This document shows, in pieces, positions 33,788 to 47,551 of a stretch of DNA of 64,000 bases. The DNA is taken from NCBI GenBank assembly GCA_008694505.1, contig VZDJ01000346.1, positions 11,460,790 through 11,524,789 of the forward strand, written 5' to 3'. Both the position numbers and the translations under genes were made by a program. How positions within the stretch are numbered: position 1 is the stretch's first letter; every line of letters begins with the position of its first letter. The notes below the pieces were generated by a model, which worked only from the letters and a program-made list of their open reading frames with translations, searched no databases and was not told the origin of the DNA. This DNA comes from Cyanoderma ruficeps (Eukaryota; Chordata; Aves; Passeriformes; Timaliidae).

Positions 33788-34389
33788 TGTTACCATCCTT
33801 CCATAAGAGAAGAAACTAAAACTAGAAATACTAGCAGCAATATTTTGGTATTTCATTTGCATCACAGTGACACATGGCTTTGAATTAGGACCTCAATTCA
33901 CACTTCCTCAGAAAGCATTAACATTTGGATTTGGGAGAAGGTTGTAATTCTTGGCTTGAAATATTTTTTTTCAGACTTGTACCCTTCCTTAATTCAAAGT
34001 GTGATCCAATCTTAGGGCATTATGTAATTTTTTTAATTGGGGGAGATTGTGAAGACCTGTTTCTCTTGGTCAAAAGGAAATACAGAAAGGGAACTGAAGA
34101 GACTGAATACAGTGTTATTCTAAACTGTCAGGTTGTTCATAGGTCTCTCTAATACTTCTCAGGTTCTAGTCTGCTGGTGATATAGTTTCAATAGATACAC
34201 TAAGGAAAGTGCCAAGACCAGCTTTGACAGGGTTTTCTTTTTTTTTTTTTTCCCCTCCTCCTCTTTCTCTTTTAATCCCTGTGGGGCTCTGTGATTTTTC
34301 ATAGCTGGACTAAAGTTGTGTCAACGGGAGACTTGCACCATAAAGACTGAAATGTTAAAGAAAGCTACAAGGAACAGCTTTGAGGCAAG
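33788..34389. other. Gene-free stretch
   Basis: Nothing was recognised. A plain pyrimidine tract (T run then cccctcctcctctttctc) lies at 34238-34272. A 75-codon open frame at 33925-34152 has no domain. Confidence 0.5.
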
Positions 34390-35080
34390 GTTTCAAGCTT
34401 TGTCATCACGCTTGAAGAATTTTCTGTTTAATGTACTGTAATGCAGTATTCAATGGGGACAAGTTTAATTGAGTTTTACACAACCCAGTTGGGAGTAGCG
34501 CTGCAAGGTAGGTGATGTCTAGGTTTTTAATCTTCCACTCCAGAGAGGCTTGTTGACGAAGTGGTTCTTTCTCTTTGTAAGAAAAAAGGGAAGCATGAGA
34601 AATGATACATCCGTGGATAAAACCAATTGGCAACCCCCAAAGGAATGAGGGCGATAAGGCGAATCCAGCACTTGTAAGAAATAAAAGAATCCAACTGTTC
34701 ATTTAAATGAGAAACAACACATGTGATTGAGGAGGCAGGGAGGCTGGGCACTGGAGTGGGGAGGAAGGGACTAATAAACAGAGTGGCTGGTGTTGGAGTT
34801 AGGCGTCCTGCAAAAACAAACCAGGGTTTGTTAGGCAGATTACCAAAGAGATAGTTAATGACATGTATTTTTTAAAGTAAAAGGAGAGTCGGGCATTTCC
34901 TATGTCAGAGAAGGTGGCTGAAGTAGCAGGAGGGAGGAAGCTGCTGTTAGGCAAAGCCCTACTTAAAGAATCACTATTCCTTCCCTGAGGCCTAACAGCA
35001 GCTCTCTATCAAACAGCGTAAAAATAGCACTGGACCCTGTCAAAGAGAAAATAATACCTTCTGTGTAAGCCTCAGTGTAT
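34390..35080. promoter_or_regulatory. Candidate conserved non-coding block with terminal hairpin
   Basis: The composition is more balanced than the surroundings, with motifs such as TTTAATTGAG (34464-34473) and CATTTAAATGAG. At 34939-34952 and 34990-35003 a perfect 14-bp inverted repeat (AGCTGCTGTTAGGC and its complement) encloses 37 bases; several more pairs form outside it with mismatches. Open frames here lack domains. It may be an enhancer or a structured RNA, but single-sequence evidence is weak. Confidence 0.3.
34939..35003. repeat. 14-bp perfect inverted repeat
   Basis: Arms AGCTGCTGTTAGGC (34939-34952) and GCCTAACAGCAGCT (34990-35003). The loop is 37 bases with little internal pairing. 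Outward pairing continues imperfectly for about 7 bases. The loop is larger than usual for a vertebrate microRNA precursor. Confidence 0.8.
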
Positions 35081-38000
35081 TAAACTGTAGTCCTGTTCAA
35101 GTTACTTCTCCTAGAACTTAAGCAGCCGAAAGGATAAAAGCATGCAGTCAATATACTGCCAAATCATCTCCCTGCTCTGGCTCTGCATCTCTGCTAAAGA
35201 AAAAAGTGTTTATCTCTCTCTAAAAGCACTGTCTGCCCTTCATGAAAAATTCTGCTCTTGCCAATCATGTACAATTATGTGTTAGAGCTTATTTTAATTT
35301 TTTTACCTACAAACCAATACTCTTCCACTTGTTTTCTCTTAAGAAATTTAAGAGATTTGACCTGGTATGTGACTGAAACTGTTTGCTTGTTTGCTTGTTT
35401 TGTCCTTTAATGCTTATATTGGTGGTTTTGTTCAGAGAGGTTTTCCTGCTCTCCGGAGTCATTTGCTGGGGAAGACGCTGTGCTGTGCAGTGTTTTCAGA
35501 TTTCTTCTGTCATCTTACCATCTCTCATTTTGCCCCATCTCAATCAAGAGGACTTCGCAGAGTGACTCTCTTTTGTAAAATGCACTGAATGCCAAGGTTG
35601 TCATAAGCTTAAGCAGGCAGTTGTGTAGTGCTTTGCTGCAACTGAGGTGTTTGCACTCCTTTTGGGAAGGCTGTGGGGCGGAAGGGCGGCCAGCCAGGGC
35701 AGCCTGCACACGCCTCACGGCTGCCTTCCTCCTCCCCAAGCAAGCTCCAGAACCAAGTTTAGCCTCACACCTTTTTACAGACTCACCAGCAGCCCCTCCT
35801 TTGGCCTTTGGCTCCCACACCCACCCCAGGGGAGGGAAGGCAGCTGTGGCTGTAGTCCAGCCTGTTTAGGGAGAGCTGGGGGTGGGTTTCATAATGGTGT
35901 GGAAAGCCTCGGGAATGAGCTATTGTGTGGGAGGGTTGAATTTCACCCACAGAACATATACGATGAGAGAAATTGGAAATTGCATCAGAATGTGCAGAAT
36001 TTGCACTGCGCTGCTTTCTGAGGTACCACCAGAATCCCTGTTAAATTTATAAATACAGTGCACATGCAAAGTGTAGAGCTGAGCAAATAATTCACAATGA
36101 ATAATTTATCTGATAAATTTAGCCTTTTTTCTGCTCATGAAATATCCATGAACAGATCTGTGATTTGTAACTGCAACCTTTACAGTGCATTAGCATAGGG
36201 GTTTTTTAATTTAATTTCCTTGTGTAGTTTGGTGTAAAAAAGTAATTCCCTGTTATTATTCATACTAGCATTTTAAATAGTTCAAAAGTAGACTTTGAAG
36301 CTGAGACATGGACTAAGGGAAGGGGCGAAGGAGACAGGTGTTACTACCTTGCTGCTGCTGCTGTTTGTCCAGAAACACTTTTTCTGTAGGCTACATTTAC
36401 AGGGACACCTCACAGCAATTTTTATTTTTGCAGCCTCTATATTTAGTGTAGAAAAACACAGAGCTGCCTCTTCTTTAATGGAAGAGGGTATTCTGAGAAA
36501 TAACATCCAGTAATAGAAAAATTTCAGGTAAAAACTGAGATGAGGTGTCTTGGAAGGATGGAACTGCACCCCCACACTTTGTTAAGAACAATGAATATTT
36601 TGAAGGATTTGCCATTTATCTCTGTTGTAAGACATAGACTATATCCCTGTTATATCCTGAAAATGTCATCCTTTTGGATGGGCTGAAAATTGGCATCTGC
36701 ATGGCCATAAATAGTAGGGACAAATAACACTCATATTTCATAAGACCTTAGCAAACTTTGCAGCCCCATTTTCAGAACAAAATGCTTGTGGCTAAAAAAC
36801 ATAAACTAAACTTCTTAGGTTTTCTGAGATAAATAGTTTGAAAATGTAGCATAAACATGCATGCTTTCCGAATATTCGTAACATTATCTCTTCATCTTTC
36901 TATTCTAATACTTTCTCTACAGTCAAACAAACTCACCACTATTTACTGTGGATTAAACTGTGAGGAATTAAACCTGTTTCACTTAAATTATCAGTTGAAT
37001 ATCTTTGCATCTTTATTACAAATAGAGGTAGGAATTTTTACTGTAAACTGTAGCAATTTACAATTTGCTGAATTCCTACCAAGATTTCAAAATTTCAAAA
37101 ATATTTTTAGTATAACCCAAATTTTTTTCTTTATGTATGTAAAAAAGAACTTCTAATATAACCTCAGAGGTAATGCTTAAGAAATGGACAGAAATACAAG
37201 AAAATTATGTTGAGAAACTTTAATTAAGTGAGCCTGCTGTACCCCAAATAATGTATTTGTTCTTCATTTGACATATTTAAGGATAATACATGGTTTGTGA
37301 GGCTCTCACAGATTTAATATATAGCTCTGCTCTGAAGAACAGCTTTAACAATACCTATCTGGTGAATAATCTCAATAATCTGCTTATTCTCTGCATGAAG
37401 AATTAAATCTGTAGGCTTTGCTGGGGAAGAAGGTTTACTCCCTCTTTTCTGATGGTATGTCAGAAAAGAAAGAGTCAGTTGGATTTTACCCATATGTTTT
37501 CTACTCAGAACAATTTAATAAATTCTAAGTGGTTCTATATCAGTAGAAACCTACTGAGAGTGTTGAATACCTTTGAGAGTTGCCATTAAAAAAAAAGACC
37601 AAATTTGGTCCTCAGAAACGCCATACTCAGTGAGGAGTGATACAGAAGGAACCCAGCTGGACTTTCAAAGCCAGGAGGAGTTTACACAACTGCTACTTCT
37701 TTTAAATGGGTCCACTGCACATAGAAAGAATTGAGGTGTCATGAAAAGTCCAGCATCTATTTTTGTATTTATAATAGGCCACAACTGCACATCATAAAAA
37801 TGAATAGTTCATTAACTCATTGTTTGGTATTACATAATAATAAAAAAAAGCCTTTAGGAAGATTTCAAAGCAAATCCTGCAGCAGTCAGCTGAAAGAAGG
37901 AATTTTGGTATTTCTCCATCCTGCAGACGTAAGACAGTTTCAGATATAAGAAAAATAGGCATAAGATACTCTTCTTATCTTCTTTACAAAGCTGTTTCAA

Positions 38001-40289
38001 GCAAAGAAAAACTCAAATGGTCTCAGTGAACGAAGTATTCATACAATCCCCCAAAATGTTGGTGTAGGTAGATTAGCATATAATAAAAGTAGATACTGTA
38101 GCAGGTTGTCTGGAATGATTCCAGATGTCAAGATCCATCCATTCTTGCATCCATCCAAATTCGTTGAAATCAGTGCTCAACCTGAATGGAGATCTCTGGG
38201 CAGATCTAGTCAAAGCCTGATGAAGGGAAATCTAATTTGGCATCAGTAGAACTGGGATTTAGCTCATAGGGCAGACTATGTCAAGTCTCTAGATACAATT
38301 CTGACTTCAAGGCTTCTCAGCATCCCATTTGTACATGTCATAGTTTTACAGCTGAGACTGGCATAAGATCAGGGAACAAAGCATTTTCCAAGAGCCTCCA
38401 TACTGGACATCTGTGTCCCTCTCACACAAGTATAAATGCTAGTTTGTCTACTAAGGAAAATTAAGTAAAGCAGAGCATCACAGCACCTCCTGATGCAGAA
38501 AACTGAACACTCTATAGACCACCTATGTCTTTCATTCAATTGCACTCTGGTAGAGTATTTTGGTGAAGTACAAATCTCCAGCCTTCATGCAGACATATAG
38601 GCCAACAATTTACATAGCTCTCAATCCCAAAATTGGGTTTTTTTAAATAATAATGCATTGAGAATTTTTTCTTTCTTTCACATTCTAATGGTTTGTATCC
38701 AGGGATGACAGCACAGCCACACCTGAAAGCATCTGGGTTTGCACTTGATGTGCTTGTTCTAAAAGGAGGCTGTCAGAACCATCCTGGTGAAAAGGAAAAT
38801 ACTGTTTCTGCACATGGTGCTGCGGGAAGGAGACTTAAGGGTTTGCAACTTGCTGGAGATAGAGCAAGTAGAAAAGCAAAAAAAAAAAAATGCAGGGACA
38901 ACTAAACAGAGAAGTCACAGATGATCCTAGGGAGGAAAATAAGTTTTGTTTAAACCTTGTGCTAGTGGGATGATCGTGCAATTTAGTAATGGGAGCTATT
39001 TCAAGTTATTTTAAGCCAGTGTTTCAATGGCAAATCACTGCATTTAAAGTGATAACTCTTGAGAGCAGTACAAATTAGAGCTAAATACCTGTGCAGCGGC
39101 AATAATTTTGTTTGATTGTTTTTTCTTTCTAAAAGTTACAATAAAGTAATATATTAAGATAACATAATTAGGTAGGAATCTGCAGAGCTTAAATGCAGTC
39201 AGTTTTATAAAGAAGTGTGGAAGCTGTTGCAAACAAATGAAAACATCACCCAGAAGCATAAACTGAGGAGATGAAAACATTCAGGGAAAGAATAAGAAAG
39301 TGAGAATTCATCTTTCTTTCATAGATGATAACATCAGCACACCTATTATTAATAACATAATGTGTAATCATGAATATCTATAAATTTCCTATAAATATCT
39401 AAGTATTTGTTCCATGTTACATTGTAATTAATTTCTGATATTGTCTTGATGCAGCTGGAAACAAGTTCTAAGAATAAACTCTCAAGATTTATACTTGTAA
39501 ATATTAACTCTGAAGTCTAGTAATAAGCTCATCTATGGACATTATTCATTATTTTACTTGGAATTGAGTGAAGATCAGAAAATAAGCATAGTGATGTATT
39601 ATGAGTAGAACAAACTTTACAGGAAATTTTGTTTTGGCATTAAAGAGTTTAAGGCAATTTGGAATGGCTTTCTGGAAAACATTTTCTTTTATTTCCCATC
39701 CAGTTTCTGAATTTTACATTGAAATTGAAAAATGTGTTCATTTTCAGATGTTTTGCTGCATTCCTACAAATGGTGCCTTGAGCTTTTTCACTGTGTATTT
39801 AGGTTTTGCCAAAACAAAACTCCAGTTTACATCCACTTTTACCAAATTAAGACCTTCATTTACATTTCACCAAAATTTAGGAAAAGGAGTTCAAATGTGA
39901 GATCATTAAATCGTGATTTAGCCTTCTAAGTTATGGCTTAGTATCTTCAGAAAATACTAAATTAATTCATTATTAAAAATAATTGAATTATTTTTAAAGA
40001 TTTTAATTTATTTTTTTAATGTAGAATGGTAAGTTTTCTGTTGAAATGGAGAGCTCTACATTGCTGGGATACAGGCTAATTCTGTTAGGAAAATGTGCTG
40101 CAATTGCTAAAGTATTGCAAGGAATGAATGATTCCCAGGAAATGAACAATAGAAAATATGGACACGTTAATCAGTCTAGTTNAAAAAAAAAAAAAAAAAA
40201 AGAAGAAAGAAAAGCAAGCATGCAAGCAAGGATCATACTCTCTCTGATATTAAAATCTATGGGAATTTGATGAGATAAAAGAAATGTTA
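35081..40289. other. Gene-free stretch
   Basis: 35620-35880 is GC-richer with open frames on both strands (82 to 124 codons) but no domain or splice-supported structure. 36040-36260 is rich in AATAATTT-like sites. A 10-bp hairpin GGTAGGAATT/AATTCCTACC lies at 37027-37080 with an inner TGTAAA/TTTACA stem. An N at 40182 precedes 19 A, followed by a purine-rich segment. No gene was recognised. Confidence 0.5.
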
Positions 40290-40600
40290 AATGAACGTTC
40301 TTCCTCTAAACAGACATGTCTAGAAAGGCAATTTTAGTAGTACAGCAGTGTAGCATTTTGTTTTTTCTGCAATAAAGCCATCAGATCAATAAAAAATTAT
40401 GTAGCAGATTATTATTACACTGTGCTCACTATAGCTCTAATCGTAAATAATACAGCAGTTATCCTGGTTATATTAATTATAATTAGAATGCAGATAATGC
40501 AGACGGTCTTTTATTACTAGAGCCAAATCAATTTTCCAGTGTTATTCAATGCAAGGTCACACAAAGTTGTTGAAGCTCTTAGACTTCTTATGAAATGACC
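40290..40600. promoter_or_regulatory. Candidate conserved non-coding element, TAATTA-rich
   Basis: It contains TTAATTATAATTAG at 40473-40486, AGATTATTATTACACTG at about 40407-40423 and TCTAATCGTAAATAATAC at about 40436-40453. These are dense ATTA cores of the kind bound by homeodomain proteins. There is no coding frame. Identification is by motif density only. Confidence 0.25.
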
Positions 40601-43600
40601 TGCATATGTAAGAGAGGGTTTGGCTCAGCTGTGTAAGACACATTGACTGGGAAGTGCATTGAAATAATTACAGCCATGAACTCTTGCCTGTAATGGCAGA
40701 ATTTCATTTTATAAAGTAAGCATAGCTGTAATCCAGGCTCCTTTATGGTGGGAAGCCTCATAAATCTTTCAGAGAAGACCAAGTCTTTCTCTTATTTGTA
40801 AAGCAGAAATCAAAATGAATTAGTTTCAGTTGTTATTCTTTCCATCTGTGCTGTTGTGTTAAACATACTGAATGTGTTCATGTTGTGTATCAATACAGAA
40901 AAAAATTAAAATAAGAAAATACTTAATGGAAATGTTTCATTATTTTAACATAGACTGTTTTAAAGTTCACTCGTTTGGACTCTGTCTCTCCTGGATCGCT
41001 TAAAGCTTTTATCGTCTTTTGGGATTGCATTGGCTTAATGTATTTGTCTTCTATCTCTCATGGCTTCAGTTTAACTCAGAATCACAGAGAAACTGATATG
41101 CTTAAAATGTGCCTGTCTGTCCTGTAACTGATGAGCAGATTAGTAGGACACTGCCAGATAATCATCTCTCAGATGCATTGGATTCATATGTGTAAATGGC
41201 ACATGGCAGAGAGGGGGAAAGATCGAGGAAAGTGTCTTTCAGTTGTGTGCATTTCTGCTTTCTTTAAGCATGTGTGCAGATGGCCATTAGATATGCTCTA
41301 CGGTGGATTCTTGCAGTTTGGAATTTACTTTTCCTCTTTTCATTCTATGTGGTCTGTATCAAAGTGCTTCCACAGAAACAAAGCAGCCAGTAGTAAAGAG
41401 AGCGGAGGCTGCGAGTACAAGCTAGTTTAGTGAGAGGCACAATGCTAGGAACAATGTGAGGAATAAAGGGTTGGTTGCCATTTGCTTGCTCACTTACTTT
41501 GTTTTGCTTTGCTTTGTTACTCAACAGAACATATGCTAGAGAAAAAAGGAATAGCCCTTCACTGAAAAAAAAAATGCATTTATTTGAAGAATTGGTGATA
41601 CTTAAATCTTTAATATTTCTCTCCAAATTGTGCTCTCTGATTTGCTTTTAAATCAGCAGGAATTTGGCATGTGCATGGGAGCATAGCTGTCCAGGCAATC
41701 TCCTACATGCCCACGTGTGTTCAGCCTTACATCTGGCCTCTAAGTCATACCTTCAATCAGCAGTGTGATGGCATTTAAAAAAGGGTCTCTGATCACTTTT
41801 TGCTTTTTTTAGCTTGTCATAAATCCTATTATCAGCAGTACCTGAGCTTGAGGAATTCAGTCATTTGAATCAAAATGCTTCCTTCTGACAATAACCAAGG
41901 AAGGAGACAAAACCATTTGGCAAGCAAATGAATCTTAAGTACACACACTGGAAATGTTTATACTTTGTTCTAGATAAATGTAGGCTGCATTTTGATAGTA
42001 TATCAGTATTCAGCTTATAGAATGTGAATGGGATTTATGTGTGAGAGGAAATGTGAGAGAAAAAGAGGAAGGGGTGTTAAGCAAAACTTAGTATAAATGG
42101 ACTTTGAGGCTTTATTCAAATACTGGAGATATCACTTTCAAACCAAATTATTCAAAATGTAAAAAAATACTAAAAAATTCTTTTCAGAGATACTTCCATG
42201 ACATATATGGTGTTATACCTGTGATACTTCTCATGGATCCTCCAATTTTGTGTGACTTGATTTAATCTTATCTAAAGATAATTTGATCTCTCTGGGCACT
42301 ACTTGCCTCTTTATTTTGATGGCAGTAATTTAATCAGGATTTTTCATAAGCCTCCCATTCTCTGCAAACACATTGCTGGGTTTGGTTGGTTGGTTTGGTG
42401 TTTTATTTCTAATAATGTAATAGCACTTGCAAGTTCAGGGCATCGTGCCCTGAGCTTGAGGTGCAAAACAGAGCAAGGAAATATTGGGGCAAAATTTATT
42501 TTAGTTTATCAGTTTTACTTCACTGAAGTAAATGCTCCATTTTAACTCTTAAAAGAGCCCAGCATCCTTTTCCTCCTTTTCACCTAAATTGTTTGGTTTT
42601 ATGCAAAGGAAGAAAACTCACACTTTTGAAAAGTTCATTTTAAAGCCAAGCAGTACAAAGGTATACTATATGATTGCTTAGTGTACAACTTTTTCTTTTC
42701 TTTGCGTAAAAAATTCTGAGGCTCGTGGTATATATTCTTGTGAGGGTTTTTTTTTAAGGCACTCTATCTCAGAGGTAGCATGTGTATCAGGGGAGGCAGG
42801 GATTGCTATGGTAAGTACCCCTGCTTCAAATAATAGGATTTGGGAATTATTTTCAGTCCAAAACATAAGGGAAAAAAATGTCTAAAAGTGACCTTGTCGT
42901 CTGAATTAACTTCCATGAGATTCCACTTTAAAATGATATGCCCAGTATTATCATTTTACTGCCAAAAACTGGGAACACTTCCAAATTTTGACTTAGAAAT
43001 TATTGTACTTCCAACTGAAAAAAAAAAAAAGAAGCTTTTTGAAGTACTTCTTTTTGTTGAATACTGTAATAGATGGCTCTGTAAAATCCTGAGTAAATGG
43101 CCAAGACCGCAAGTTCGAGCTGCCCCCAAGGCAGTCTTATCTTACACACAGGCTTTTAGAAGATTTTTGTTTTGTTCTTGAATGTGTGTAGTTTATGTGT
43201 TTCATCAGAAGATGCCTGGTTTTTTGCCTGACTCTACACCCCCATGTCAATACCACTCAGGTTCACAAGGGGAGTTAGCCGCGGGATTTGTGCTGTGCTG
43301 AAGAAGAAAGATTATCTTTCCTGTGGGGTGGGGGGAAGCGCATTGTGCACATCTCTGTAAAGTAAAGACTGCGGGAAAAAATGAAGAGGGCATAACTTTT
43401 TAATATACAATAGCATTCCTAAGTTAATATAGCATGCTGGAATGTAGTGGAACATTTTATTATTCGGCAGTCGTTTTTCTTTACATCTTGTAAATAAAAT
43501 GTTCCTTGTCTTAACAGACATTCAGCAACAGCAGGGTAGGTTTCTAATCAGCCACACAAACCACTGCTCTAAGTGCACTTGATAGTGTCTCCAGCAAATA

Positions 43601-46600
43601 GCTTTAGAAAATATCCTTCGTAGTGTACGTACCCTCGTGTGAGGATTACCTGCAATGATACGATACATCCTCATACATTCAGGCAGCCTCGTGTGCCTCT
43701 GATCTATCCTGGCTTTCACTGTCACTGTTTCCGAAATGGCCTTTCTGCCTCCTGATCAAAACACGAAGCAAAAAAACTACCATCTGGACACTGCATGCTA
43801 AAAAGTCAAAGATCTGTACACTGTATTATGCCCAAAAGGACATTTTCTTGTCAGTTAAGCTGCCATGTACTTTAGTCTGTCACTGATAACTAACAAAATT
43901 ACAGTATGGTAATTTTAATTGGAAGCTATCCATTTTTATCCCTCAGGTTTGTTTTTTTTTTTATTCCCCGTGGCAATCTTCTCCTGCAGCAGGCTCCCTG
44001 GCCGTGACACAGGCGTGGGCAGAGCCCGGTGGGAGGCCAGCATGCCGGGCATGGCGGTGTCCAGCTGCCAGGGTGCCAGAGCTGCCCATCCAGGCTCAGC
44101 CCCGTCTGTGCTTTTCCTAATTCCTTAATTCTGCTGCTTTTTGACTCACCTGGAGTCCCACAAAGCCATTTGACAATTAAGGTTATAGAGGAAAAGAGGC
44201 AGTCCCCCCTCCAACTGCTGGATTTTGGGAATATACTGATATGGGCCAGGGAGGGGGGACACTGGGGTTAGATGGGGAAGGTGAATATTTCTCTGTTGGA
44301 AAGCTGTAAGTAAGAATATTTAGGGCATCAGTGTTGTTGTTACTGGGAAGGCAGAGAGGGAGTAAGAGCCTCTCACCAGAAATAAGAACAGCATCCATGA
44401 CTGCAGGAGTAGAGAGGAGGGGTAGCTTGCTTTTAGAGGGCAAAAACCAGAGTAAGGACAGGAAAGTGGAAAGTAAAAAAGATGAAAAAGGAATCAAACT
44501 CATGGGATGTGAAAGACTCTATTTTCATTTTAATGTATACATAAAGATTGATGTTGTTTTGCTTATATTTATTTGTCTGTTTGTTATCTGAGTGGTGCAT
44601 GGTGCAGGGAATTTTACTGTTTTTTCCTTTTATCTGGATGACTCAGAAAAGTAAAAAATGCAGCCTGTAATATTGGCTTATGGCCTGGCAGAGTAGAAAG
44701 GGGTGCAAGCCAAACTCCCAGTCACCTGAATCTCCTTGCAGAGGAGAATCAGGTATACATTTCAAATGTGGAAATAAATTCAATGTATGAATGCACCAAA
44801 ATTGAGTAAATCTACATATGGACTTAGATATACAAATAGTAATTAAGCATTTATTTTAAGAGAATTTGGATATCTACAAAATTAGTGCCAGATTAAAAAC
44901 ATAACATGCATTTTTCAAGTTACAATTTTATGGCTATACAATTCTGTGTAAAATAAAGTGCTATTGTCCATTTTCACAGCATCTTGAACTGTTACAGTCT
45001 CAACGCCAAGTTAGTTGATGCACTGCTAGCTGGATTTTTATGAAGTTTTTAATGACAAGATAAATGCATACATTCTAAATTTAAGAGATTGACAGTTCTT
45101 ACAATCTTAAAAAATATCTATATATATACCAAAACCAGAAAATGTTAACACAAGCATCATTTTCACTTTTGTTTAAAAATTGGGCTGGAATTGTTACTGC
45201 AAGAACAGCATGGGAAAAACAGAATGCCATGGAACGTAAGTGCCCCATAGACTGGGCACTAAAGTTATTCTTCTGAATTTGCAGTGGTTTATGTCAGAGG
45301 TCTTCTTCCTTAGCAAAAGTTAAACAAAATGCTTTTGTCTAAACATCAGAAAATTACATATATTAAAGGTACAAAATGAGTAAAGTCAAAATTCATCTGT
45401 CCAATGTGCAGTTAAATTTATGAAAACAAGTTATTTGTAGTTGTAGTTTTATTTTATATTTTTATAATTTAGCTAGGTTCAACTATCTTTGTTGCTCCAG
45501 TATGGAAAACCACTAAACAAGGCATTTGATCCTGTTCTTTAATAGGAGAATGCTAATGGAGGGTCCAGTACAGTATTGTCTCTGGATTATGGTTTGTGAA
45601 CTTTATAAAAATATGCCCATAGGAAGTTTCAAAACCAGCAGAAAGTATTGTAATATCCAGACAATGCATCAGCTGAGAAAAATCCATGCAGAGAAGTGGA
45701 AATTATGCAATGTTTTTCTCCTGAAGGACCACAGCTGTATTTCTCCACAGAGAAAGTCTTTTAAGCTGTAACGTTGATCATCAGTATCCCACATGGATCT
45801 CTGGCAGGGTGGCTTTCATACAGTTGTGCTGGCAGTACTTCCCTTCTTAGCTGCTTCCTGAAGAAGCCTGACTGAGGAGAACGGTACTGAAAAGGTGAAT
45901 GGGAAGCCCTGATAAATCTGCAGAGACTGCCTCTATGATTAGAATCTCTTACACATATCAAAATTATAGCCTACACCTAAGGGAAAAAAAATGACATTTT
46001 TTTGAGTTTTATGTAGTCTTTGTGACAGCAAATCAATTCTCAGTCCCAGCTTGGAGAACTGTTGGGCTTTCTGTAAGGTGCGTGCTGAAGTGCCTGGGTG
46101 TCTGGGCAGGAGCAGGGAACCTGCATGCCCTCGTGCCACACCACCCAGAGCATCTAAAGTGCATGGAGAAGGTGGCACAGCCATTCCCAACTTCCCTTCC
46201 ACAAGACAAAGATTTGAATTGCAAAGGATCAGATTCTTATATTTGGGCCAAATGTTAGCAAAAATGCATCTGAAGAGCAGCTCTGTGCAGCCGCTCCCCG
46301 TGCAGCTCCCACATTGCCTGGCTAAGTCTTGGGCAAAGTCCATTGTCAAGTGTCTCCAGCCTGAATCACTAAAGGCAGTCTTCCAGTGCCTGTCTCCAAG
46401 ATCCTCTGCCCCAATAGAAGGAGACTTTTTATCACGGTGATATTTTCCTGACAAACTTACAAAAGACATGTTTAATTTTTTTTCTAACAATGCCTTGCTA
46501 TCTATGTTTATTTAAGCCTAGTCAAAGTCCTGTTAGAACTTTTTTATCAGACCTTGAAAACTGAGTAGAAAAGTAGATTTTTCCTTCCACTTTTGGAAAG

Positions 46601-47551
46601 CTGGAATCCAATCTAACTCAAAACATAAAATATACTTTTGTTACCACAAGATTGCAGCAGAGGTTAGTAGCAATATATATTTTATAGTATATTTTCGCTG
46701 AAGGAAGAATTCATACTACAGCTATTCAGGCTATATAGTGTGTGAATTCAGGACAAAAATGAATTTATTTTCCTCTTTTCCATTCATCAGAGATGAACAC
46801 TAAGTGCAAAGTTCAAATTCAAATAAAAATTTCTTTGTGTCTGGACCTAATGTTTTGGGCTGATTCTTTTACGGCTCAAGGGATAGCCCTCACCATAATT
46901 GAAAAGTCCATGTTTCATTATGTATGGAAAGTATAAATGAACACATACTTTCTTGGGAGGTAGGTGTCTTTATGATAGTAGTAATAGTACTTACAATAGT
47001 AGAGTAAATTTATGATATCTTCTATTAATTAGTCTAGCTAACTTGGATTTAGGGACTTGTAGGCTGGGTCACCAAAAATATGTAACCATTGTTTAGATTT
47101 TTTTTACTATATTTCTTAACCACTGTAATGGAAGTCTGTGTAACAGTTCTGTATTTGTACAGTGATTTCACTTTAAAGCAGGACTAAATGCTTGGTATTT
47201 TGTCACCTCATCCCCAGATTAAATGTAGATACTCTTTATAGGTTGATTATATTTCTCAATGTATTTTTCTATACAATTTTATTTAGATTTTCAGGAAAAA
47301 AATTAAATTTAAATGTTTACAGAATCTTGGATCTTTTTCCCTAATGCTTTCTTTTGCTGCTTTAACAGTCATGTGTTACAATGAGAGCACAAGTGAGAAA
47401 AAAAAAAACAGAGGACCAAAATATAGACAGACAACATGCTTAAGCAGTCAGAAAGTATTTAGTCAATACATTGGTCTCAGCACACAGCAAAAAACAAGTT
47501 TATAGATGTGTGAGAAGGGGAAGGGAGATTTGGATTTGAAAGAAGAAAAGC
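40601..47551. other. Gene-free stretch
   Basis: No gene was recognised. 42381-42400 is a TTGG-type short repeat. 43980-44110 is GC-rich (about six CpG) without other promoter signs. At 45939-46490 a 183-codon minus-strand frame, the longest in the window, overlaps a 129-codon plus-strand frame at 46051-46440; neither has a domain, repeat or splice context that I recognise. Local GC content favours long chance frames. Confidence 0.45.

Noticed and set aside
35621..36021. GC-richer area with overlapping 82- to 124-codon frames on both strands
   Set aside because: No domain, no consistent splice sites, and too few CpG for an island. Long frames are expected at this GC content.
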